Positions 1 to 5,423 of a stretch of DNA of 6,640 nucleotides are shown piece by piece. Numbering within the stretch: position 1 is the first letter of the stretch; each line of letters opens with the position of its first letter. The DNA comes from an uncultured Clostridia bacterium (GTDB taxonomy: Bacteria; Bacillota; Clostridia; Christensenellales; UBA1242), in NCBI GenBank assembly GCA_946612575.1, contig CAMOEU010000041.1:1-6640 (forward strand). The letters are read 5' to 3'. The position numbers and the translations under genes were made by a program. Below the pieces are notes generated by a model. The model worked only from the letters and a program-made list of their open reading frames with translations, was not told the origin of the DNA and searched no databases.

Positions 1-197
1 CCATATTCTCTTGCAAGATCTTCGCTTTCATCAACATCTACCTTGTAAATTTCAACTTTATCTCCAAGTTCTGCTTTGACATTTTCCAAAACTGGAGCCA
101 TCATTCTGCAAGGTCCGCACCAAGTTGCAAAGAAATCAACCAAAACCACACCTTTTGAAATTTTTTCGTTAAAATTCTTTTCGTCAATAATTTCCAT
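1..197 (-). CDS. trxA: Thioredoxin, N-terminal part (cut by left edge)
   Basis: The visible 65 residues are the first two thirds of a classic single-domain thioredoxin (usual length about 105), a cytoplasmic dithiol reductant that donates electrons to proteins such as ribonucleotide reductase and peroxiredoxins. The redox motif WCGPC lies at residues 26-30, followed by RMMAP. The buried acidic residue is D21 in VDFFATW, and the second strand KVEIYKVDVDE is at 47-57. The cis-proline loop and the last helix lie beyond the window. The start is the ATG at 197-195, with an AAGGGGG ribosome binding site just upstream. The gene begins 10 bases after the tcdA stop, so it is probably co-transcribed with it. 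There is no signal peptide or lipobox, so it is cytoplasmic. The motif is unambiguous. Assignment as the main TrxA rather than a paralogue is inferred. Confidence 0.93.
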   Translation of the reverse strand, partial: MEIIDEKNFNEKISKGVVLVDFFATWCGPCRMMAPVLENVKAELGDKVEIYKVDVDESEDLAREY

Positions 198-202
198 AAA
201 TT

Positions 203-209
203 CCCCCTT
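203..209 (-). promoter_or_regulatory. Ribosome binding site of trx, overlapping the tcdA stop
   Basis: On the minus strand the bases read TAAGGGGGAATTTATG. The TAA is the tcdA stop, and the purine run AAGGGGG shares two bases with that stop. It sits five bases before the trx ATG. Ribosomes finishing tcdA would cover the site, which suggests coupled translation of the two genes (inference). Confidence 0.7.
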
Positions 210-894
210 ATTTTTCTAATAATTTATTTATCACAAAACTAGATAAAACACAACCAAAAATGGCTGGATAATATGAAATACTTCCCACAGACTGTGTTTT
301 TCTGTCAATTTTCAATGGAATTTCTTTTGCAATTGCTACATCAAGATTTTTTACTCTTCTTTCACGAAGGTTTTTGCGAATAGTTTTTGCAAGACCATCA
401 TTTGCCGTTTTATAGATATCCATAATCTCAACTTGCGGAATGCCAAATCTGTTTCCAGCACCCATTGAAGATACAATTTTGATATCATTTTCTTTGCAAT
501 AACAAATTAAATCGATTTTATCTTTTGTGCTGTCAATCGCATCAACAACATAATCTATGTGTTGTGTTTTTAAGATTCTTTCAGCATTTTCTGCCGAAAA
601 TCTCTCACAAATTGCGGTTATTTTGCATTTTGGATTGATTTTTTCAATCATATCCTTCAAAACAAAAACCTTTTCTTTTCCAACAGTTTCAACATTCGCA
701 ACGATTTGTCTGTTTATGTTTGTTTCATCAACCTTATCAAAATCTACAATAATTATGTTTCCAACTCCAGCTCTTGCAAGCATTGTGCATACATAACCAC
801 CAACACCGCCAACACCAATTATGGCAACGGTGCTGTTTTCCAGAGTCTTCACCCCATCTTTACCGATTAAAATTTCTGTTCTCTCATTCCACAT
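208..894 (-). CDS. tcdA: tRNA threonylcarbamoyladenosine dehydratase-like E1 enzyme (TcdA/CsdL family)
   Basis: A 228-residue ThiF/MoeB/E1-type adenylating enzyme. In known members TcdA activates the carboxylate of t6A37 in tRNA with ATP and cyclises it to ct6A. Seen in sequence: the nucleotide-binding glycine loop IIGVGGVGG at residues 25-33, the ribose-binding acid D51 in IVDFDKVDE, the NRQI motif with R62 at 61-64, K75 in VGKEK, the VVDAIDS strand at 116-122, and a SSMGAGN loop at 142-148 followed by the segment DIYKTANDGLAK that is typical of TcdA rather than ThiF or MoeB. There is no CxxC zinc pair as in MoeB/ThiF, and no rhodanese domain. The C-terminal helix (about 205-225) is hydrophobic. 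It is shorter than E. coli TcdA (268), as many Firmicutes versions are. The ATG at 894 is preferred because AAGG lies eight bases upstream. An in-frame TTG at 933 would add 13 unconserved residues. The gene lies between hslU and trx. Confidence 0.85.
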   Translation of the reverse strand: MWNERTEILIGKDGVKTLENSTVAIIGVGGVGGYVCTMLARAGVGNIIIVDFDKVDETNINRQIVANVETVGKEKVFVLKDMIEKINPKCKITAICERFSAENAERILKTQHIDYVVDAIDSTKDKIDLICYCKENDIKIVSSMGAGNRFGIPQVEIMDIYKTANDGLAKTIRKNLRERRVKNLDVAIAKEIPLKIDRKTQSVGSISYYPAIFGCVLSSFVINKLLEK

Positions 895-957
895 AAACAA
901 AACCTTAACACAATATCTTGTACTGTTATGCAATAAGTTTATTGAATACTACACAAT
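895..957 (-). other. Intergenic spacer hslU-tcdA, the longest gap in the window
   Basis: These 63 bases hold the tcdA ribosome binding site, a short perfect inverted repeat CAATAA-AC-TTATTG (931-944) and two copies of ATTGTGT (951-957 and 908-914, minus strand) about 43 bases apart. I see no GC-rich hairpin with a T-run, so no intrinsic terminator, and no convincing -35/-10 pair. A weak internal promoter cannot be excluded because the sequence is very AT-rich. Confidence 0.4.
903..906 (-). promoter_or_regulatory. Ribosome binding site that decides the tcdA start
   Basis: AAGG on the minus strand, eight bases before the ATG at 894. It is weaker than the AAGGAG sites of topA and hslU, but the spacing is right. 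It supports the internal ATG over the upstream TTG at 933, which has no purine-rich site before it. Confidence 0.55.
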
Positions 958-2265
958 TTATACTGAAAACCCAAACTTTGGTTTTTTGTTTTCAATTTGA
1001 CTTGATTTGTTTTTAAACACATTGACAACATAGTTTCTATCAATCACAATATCCAAAAGTGGATGTTCGCCTGTCGCATTGAACGAAACATCTTCAAGCA
1101 AACTTTCCATAATTGTGTGAAGTCTTCTTGCCCCCAAGTCTTCATCATCTCTATTTTGTTTTTCAGCCATATCAGCGATTTCATCAAGAGCATCATCCTT
1201 AAACACCAAGTTTATATTGTCCACCTTCAAAAGATGAGAATATTGAACAGTCACAGCATTTTTTGGTGTGCTTAAAATCTTTTTGAAATCTTCTTTTGTA
1301 AGGCTGTCGAGTTTGACACGAATTGGGAATCTTCCTTGAAGTTCTGGAATCATATCTTCCATATTTGCAACATGGAATGCACCTGCTGCAACAAACAAGA
1401 TAAAGTCTGTCTTCACATTGCCATATTTTGTTGGCACTGTGCTTCCTTCAACGATAGGCAAAATATCTCTTTGAACACCTTCTCTTGAAACATCAGCACT
1501 GCTTGTCGCCTTGCTTTTGCCGATGATTTTGTCAATTTCATCAATAAAGATGATTCCTTGTTCTTCTGCCAAAGTGATTGCTTCTTCATTGACATTGTCC
1601 ATATCAATAATCTTGTCAACTTCTTCTTGTAAAAGGTTTTCTCTTGCATGTTTGACAGTCATCTTCTTCTTTTTGTGTCTTTGTGGAGTAAGTCCTTCAA
1701 ACATAGAGCCAAGGTTTATTTCACTTCCACCAAGTGCCATAATTGGTTTTGGACTTTCAATGACAGAAACTTCCACTGTTTCGTCTTCAAGCTTATATGC
1801 TCTAAGATCGTTTAAAAGCTTTGTTCTGTCAACTTCAACTTCTGTCACTCTTCTGTTTTGATACAAAGCCTCAACAAGTTTTTCCTCAACAATAGGCATA
1901 ACCTTGTTTTCAACTTCTTTCTTCTTTTTGTCCTTAACCATTCTCACAGAAACTTCAACCAAATCTCTGACCATGCTCTCTACATCTCTGCCGACATAGC
2001 CAACTTCTGTGTATTTTGTAGCCTCAACCTTAACAAATGGTGCACCAACAAGTTTTGCAAGTCTTCTTGCAATTTCTGTCTTACCAACACCAGTTGGACC
2101 ACTCATAATAATGTTTTTTGGAGTGATTTCATCACGAATCTCAACAGGAAGTTTTGACCTTCTGTATCTGTTTCTAAGTGCAACCGCAACCGCCCTTTTG
2201 GCATTTGCTTGTCCAACAATATATTTGTCAAGTTCGTTTACAATTTGTTTTGGTGTTAAATTCAT
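958..2265 (-). CDS. hslU: ATP-dependent protease ATPase subunit HslU (ClpY)
   Basis: A complete 435-residue AAA+ unfoldase (E. coli HslU is 443) that forms a hexamer in the cytoplasm and feeds unfolded substrates to the HslV/ClpQ peptidase. Seen in sequence: the N-terminal HslU signature (TPKQIVNELDKYIVGQ, residues 4-19), Walker A GPTGVGKT (56-63), the substrate-pulling pore loop GYVG (89-92), a lysine-rich intermediate (I) domain at about 108-230, Walker B IIFIDEID (238-245), the VSREGVQRDILP motif (259-270), arginine finger R312 in QGRFPIRV, and sensor-2 GARRLHT (378-384). The ATG at 2265 has AAGGAG seven bases upstream. It starts 15 bases after the topA stop, so the two genes look co-transcribed. 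Two oddities: no hslV gene is adjacent, and the C-terminus ends in FGFSV instead of the usual LSRFIL-like tail that docks on HslV. The family assignment is secure because the I domain and pore loop separate it from ClpX. Confidence 0.97.
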   Translation of the reverse strand: MNLTPKQIVNELDKYIVGQANAKRAVAVALRNRYRRSKLPVEIRDEITPKNIIMSGPTGVGKTEIARRLAKLVGAPFVKVEATKYTEVGYVGRDVESMVRDLVEVSVRMVKDKKKKEVENKVMPIVEEKLVEALYQNRRVTEVEVDRTKLLNDLRAYKLEDETVEVSVIESPKPIMALGGSEINLGSMFEGLTPQRHKKKKMTVKHARENLLQEEVDKIIDMDNVNEEAITLAEEQGIIFIDEIDKIIGKSKATSSADVSREGVQRDILPIVEGSTVPTKYGNVKTDFILFVAAGAFHVANMEDMIPELQGRFPIRVKLDSLTKEDFKKILSTPKNAVTVQYSHLLKVDNINLVFKDDALDEIADMAEKQNRDDEDLGARRLHTIMESLLEDVSFNATGEHPLLDIVIDRNYVVNVFKNKSSQIENKKPKFGFSV

Positions 2266-2272
2266 AGAATTT

Positions 2273-2278
2273 CTCCTT
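2273..2278 (-). promoter_or_regulatory. Ribosome binding site of hslU
   Basis: AAGGAG on the minus strand, seven bases before the hslU ATG and only two bases after the topA stop. The position suggests translational coupling between topA and hslU. Almost the same string, TTAAGGAG, precedes topA. Confidence 0.8.
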
Positions 2279-2280
2279 AA

Positions 2281-4335
2281 TTAAATTTCTTGTTTATAAT
2301 CACAAGAACTACATTTGATTATCTTACCCTTCTTCACAAGATAGTTTTTGCAATTTGGACATTTTTCTCCAGTTGGAATATCCCAACTCATAAAATTGCA
2401 TCCTTCCCTATCTTCACAAGCATAGAATGTTTTTCCTTTTTTTGTCTTGAGTGCAAGCACATTTTTCCCACAATTTGGGCATTTCCCAACAGCTTTCTTC
2501 TCTTCTGCTCCATATGGCTTGATATTTTTGCATTTAGGGAAGTTTGAACATCCCAAAAACTTTCCATATCTTCCTTCTCTTAAAAGCATCTTATGACCAC
2601 ATTTCTCGCAGATTTCATCTGTTTCAATAGGCTCAGCTTTCATTGTCACACTGCTTGCATCAGCATTTTGCAAAAGTCCTTTAAAGCCATTCCAGAAATT
2701 GTCAACAACTTCATGCCAATCATCCTTGTTTTCTGCAATATCATCAAGTCTTTTTTCCATATAAGCGGTAAATTTGACATTGATAACACCATGGAAAAAT
2801 TTGTCAAGATATTCAGTTATGTGTCTTCCAAGTTCTGTAGGAACAAGATATCTTCCATCTTTTGAGCAATATGCTCTTGCTGTCAAAATTGTGATTGTCG
2901 CAGCATATGTTGCAGGACGACCAATTCCCTTTTCTTCCATAGCCTTAACAAGACTTGTTTCAGTGTATCTTGCTGGTGGCTTTGTAAATTTTTGTTCGGT
3001 CTTGATATCCAAAACTTTGACTGTTTCGTTTTCTTCAAGTTTTGGCAATTTTTCTTCCTTGTCTTTGTCGTCTTCAGTATATTCTTTATAAACCGCAGTA
3101 AATCCGGCAAATTCAAGTGTTTTTCCTGTTGCCTTAAATGTGTAATCATCCACTTTCATTGAGATGTTTACATTCGAATATACAGCTTCAGTCATTTGAC
3201 TTGCCATAAATCTTTCGTAGATAAGTTTGTAAAGTCTATAATTGTCCTTGTTAAGCGAATCTTTCACCATTTCTGGTGTAATTTGAAGCGAAATAGGTCT
3301 GATCGCTTCGTGAGCATCTTGTGCACTTTCTTTTGTTGCATAAATGTTTGGTTTTGCAGGAACAAATTCCTTGCCATACTTGTTTGCAACAAACTCTCTG
3401 CAAGCATTTTGAGCATCAACAGAAACTCTTGTGGAGTCAGTTCTGATATATGTGATAAGAGCAATCTTACCTTCACCCTTAACTTCAACACCTTCATACA
3501 ATTCTTGAGCACAAGATGTGATTCTCTTAAGGCTCATGCCGAGCTTGTTTCCGGCATCTTGTTGCATAGTGCTGGTTGTGAATGGTGCTGGAGCATGAGA
3601 TTTTGATGTTGTTTTCTTTATGTTTTCAACAACAAAATCCTTTCCGTTTATGTCAGCAAGCACCTTGTCAACTTCTTGCTTGTTTGAAAGTTTAATCTTT
3701 TTACCTTTATAATTTGTCAAGTTTGACTTAAACTTTATTTTGCCCTTTTCATGATTTGCAGACACATTCCAATATTCTTCTGGCTTGAAGTTTTCAATCT
3801 CAATTTCTCTGTCAACAACAAGTTTGAGAGCAACAGACTGAACTCTTCCCGCAGAAAGCTTTGGAGCAATCTTCTTTGAAATGATTGGTGAAAGTTTGTA
3901 TCCCACAATTCTGTCCATAATACGACGAGCTTGTTGGGCATTGACAAGATTGAGATCAATTTCTCTAGGCTCCTCAAGAGCTTTCAAAACGGCTTTCTTT
4001 GAAATTTCGTTAAATTGAATACGGCATTTAGTTTGTGGATTTAATCCCAAAACATAAGCAACATGCCAAGAAATTGCTTCCCCTTCTCTATCCGGGTCAG
4101 TTGCAATCAAAACTTCATCAGCCTTTGATGCTTTTGCCTTAAGTTGTGATATAAGTTCCTTTTTGTCAGGATTTATTTCATAGTGAGGCTCATAGTTGTT
4201 GTTTAAATCAATTGAAAAGCTTTTTGCAGGTAGATCTCTGATGTGACCTTTTGTTGCAAAAACTTCAAACCCTTCGCCTAAATATTTTTTTAATGTGTCC
4301 CTCTTTGCTGGGGCTTCGATAATTACAAGTTTCAA
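2281..4335 (-). CDS. topA: DNA topoisomerase I (type IA), omega protein
   Basis: A complete 684-residue type IA topoisomerase (B. subtilis TopA is 691) that relaxes negative supercoils by cutting one strand through a 5'-phosphotyrosine link. Seen in sequence: the N-terminal TOPRIM domain with E7 in VIIEAPAK and the metal-binding acids in ATDPDREGEA (D80, D82, E84); HIRDLP (31-36); NAQQARRIMDRIVGYKLSP (132-150) and SAGRVQSVAL (161-170); the catalytic tyrosine Y296 in LITYIRTDSTR with R298; QDAHEAIRPI (339-348); and KPPARYTETSLVKAMEEKGIG (452-472). The C-terminus carries three four-cysteine zinc ribbons: C576/C579/C596/C602, C619/C622/C640/C646 and C659/C662/C675/C678. The start codon is TTG, since conserved sequence begins directly there and AAGGAG lies six bases before it. 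The first motif reads EAPAK where ESPAK is more usual, with the metal-binding Glu kept. It starts 17 bases after the dprA stop. Confidence 0.98.
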   Translation of the reverse strand: MKLVIIEAPAKRDTLKKYLGEGFEVFATKGHIRDLPAKSFSIDLNNNYEPHYEINPDKKELISQLKAKASKADEVLIATDPDREGEAISWHVAYVLGLNPQTKCRIQFNEISKKAVLKALEEPREIDLNLVNAQQARRIMDRIVGYKLSPIISKKIAPKLSAGRVQSVALKLVVDREIEIENFKPEEYWNVSANHEKGKIKFKSNLTNYKGKKIKLSNKQEVDKVLADINGKDFVVENIKKTTSKSHAPAPFTTSTMQQDAGNKLGMSLKRITSCAQELYEGVEVKGEGKIALITYIRTDSTRVSVDAQNACREFVANKYGKEFVPAKPNIYATKESAQDAHEAIRPISLQITPEMVKDSLNKDNYRLYKLIYERFMASQMTEAVYSNVNISMKVDDYTFKATGKTLEFAGFTAVYKEYTEDDKDKEEKLPKLEENETVKVLDIKTEQKFTKPPARYTETSLVKAMEEKGIGRPATYAATITILTARAYCSKDGRYLVPTELGRHITEYLDKFFHGVINVKFTAYMEKRLDDIAENKDDWHEVVDNFWNGFKGLLQNADASSVTMKAEPIETDEICEKCGHKMLLREGRYGKFLGCSNFPKCKNIKPYGAEEKKAVGKCPNCGKNVLALKTKKGKTFYACEDREGCNFMSWDIPTGEKCPNCKNYLVKKGKIIKCSSCDYKQEI

Positions 4336-4341
4336 AATTTA

Positions 4342-4347
4342 CTCCTT
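4342..4347 (-). promoter_or_regulatory. Ribosome binding site that fixes the TTG start of topA
   Basis: AAGGAG on the minus strand, six bases before the TTG at 4335-4333. It lies inside the 17-base gap between dprA and topA. No ATG sits at a useful distance, so this site and the conserved N-terminus together make TTG the start codon. Confidence 0.85.
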
Positions 4348-4352
4348 AATTT

Positions 4353-5423
4353 TTATAATGCCGCGAAAACTCCCGCTGGCAACCTTCTTATTAAACCACG
4401 AATTTCCAAAGTTGTCAAACAACTGTTTAAAATACCAACAGGAATTTGTGATTTTTGCACTAAATACTCAAAATCTTTTTCTCCATTTGCAAGCAAATCT
4501 AAAATTGTTTTTTCATCAAATGAGAGATTTATTGCCTTGTTTTTTGCAGCAACTTTTTTCATTCCATAAAATTCAATCACATCATCGCCACAAGTCACAC
4601 ATTCCGCTTGTGCTGTTTTGATAAGATGATTTGGAAGTTCGCTTTTTGGATTGTTTATGTTTCCAGGCACTGCAAAAACATCCTTTCCATATTCAAGAGC
4701 ATATTCCTTTGTGTGAACTGTGCCACTCTTTAGTGCAGCTTCAGTGATAAGCACACCCTTGCTTAGCCCTGCAACAATGCGATTTCTAAGCGGAAATGTG
4801 TATCTCTTTGCCACAAAAGATGGTGTGTATTCAGAAAGCAACAACCCATATTTTTCTATTTCTTTTGAAAGAGCGGTGTTTGTCGATGGATAAATGTTGT
4901 TAAATCCACTGCCAACAACAGCAATTGTCTTTCCACCAACTTCCAAGGTCTTTCTGTGAGCAATCTCATCAACACCATAGCAAAGCCCACTCACAACAAC
5001 AAAACCCGCACTAGCAATTTCGCCAACAAGTTTTTCAGTGATAACTTTTCCATAACTGCTTGGAGACCTTGTCCCCACAACAGCGATGCAAGGCTTGTCA
5101 AGAAGTGACAAGTCTCCTTTTGCATACAAAACAACTGGTCTGTCTGGCAAATTGATAAGATTTTTTGGATATTCACTAGAAAATATCGTCAAAATCTTTA
5201 TGCCGGCATTTTGCATATTAAGCAAACTGTTTTCAAATTCAGTTGCATCAAATTCAGTTAAAAATCTGTGATATTCGTCTTTAGACAAGATTTCAACAAA
5301 ATTATTATCTTTAAAAATGGATGAGAAAGAAAAATCTTTGACCTTTTCCAAAATATTTTCCATCTTTTTGTTTGATATTTCAAGCCTAGACAAATAAACC
5401 AAGACTTTGTCTCTATCGTTCAT
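4353..5423 (-). CDS. dprA: DNA processing protein DprA (Smf)
   Basis: A complete 356-residue DprA, a cytoplasmic protein that binds incoming single-stranded DNA during natural transformation, protects it and loads RecA. Seen in sequence: an N-terminal helical region (1-85) with the linker YPKNLINLPDRPVVLYAKG (85-103); a Rossmann-like DNA-binding core with AVVGTRSPSSYG (114-125), VVSGLCYGVDEIAH (143-156), FPLRNRIVAGLS (210-221), ITEAALKSGTVHT (226-238) and DVFAVPGN (248-255); and a C-terminal winged-helix domain (about 300-356) ending GLIRRLPAGVF. The SGL loop reads LCYGVD where LARGID or LAYGID is usual. The start is the ATG at 5423, which overlaps the comM stop as TAATG, with GGAG six bases upstream. 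A TTG at 5435 would add four residues but would contain that ribosome binding site. Its place after comM and before topA fits a DNA recombination/topology cluster. Many non-competent species keep dprA, so competence is not shown. Confidence 0.96.
   Translation of the reverse strand: MNDRDKVLVYLSRLEISNKKMENILEKVKDFSFSSIFKDNNFVEILSKDEYHRFLTEFDATEFENSLLNMQNAGIKILTIFSSEYPKNLINLPDRPVVLYAKGDLSLLDKPCIAVVGTRSPSSYGKVITEKLVGEIASAGFVVVSGLCYGVDEIAHRKTLEVGGKTIAVVGSGFNNIYPSTNTALSKEIEKYGLLLSEYTPSFVAKRYTFPLRNRIVAGLSKGVLITEAALKSGTVHTKEYALEYGKDVFAVPGNINNPKSELPNHLIKTAQAECVTCGDDVIEFYGMKKVAAKNKAINLSFDEKTILDLLANGEKDFEYLVQKSQIPVGILNSCLTTLEIRGLIRRLPAGVFAAL

Noticed and set aside
895..933. Upstream TTG start that would extend TcdA by 13 residues
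   Set aside because: The extra residues do not resemble the family N-terminus, no ribosome binding site precedes the TTG, and AAGG sits correctly before the ATG at 894.
1413..1649. Minus-strand frame of 78 codons inside hslU
   Set aside because: It is a frame-shifted reading of the conserved HslU sequence, which is uninterrupted in its own frame. No frameshift is needed.
1511..1861. Plus-strand open frame of 116 codons opposite hslU, with a hydrophobic Ser/Leu-rich product
   Set aside because: It mirrors the I domain and Walker B region of HslU. The apparent membrane-like composition comes from the complement of Lys/Glu/Asp codons.
2281..2640. Possible separate small zinc-finger gene at the end of topA
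   Set aside because: The cysteine-rich region is in frame with TopA and matches its usual C-terminal zinc ribbons. There is no separate start or ribosome binding site.
3196..3606. Plus-strand open frame of 136 codons opposite topA
   Set aside because: It lies antisense to the catalytic core of TopA. The product is a Cys/Phe/Ser-rich string with no domain and no ribosome binding site, as expected from the complement of a purine-rich coding strand.
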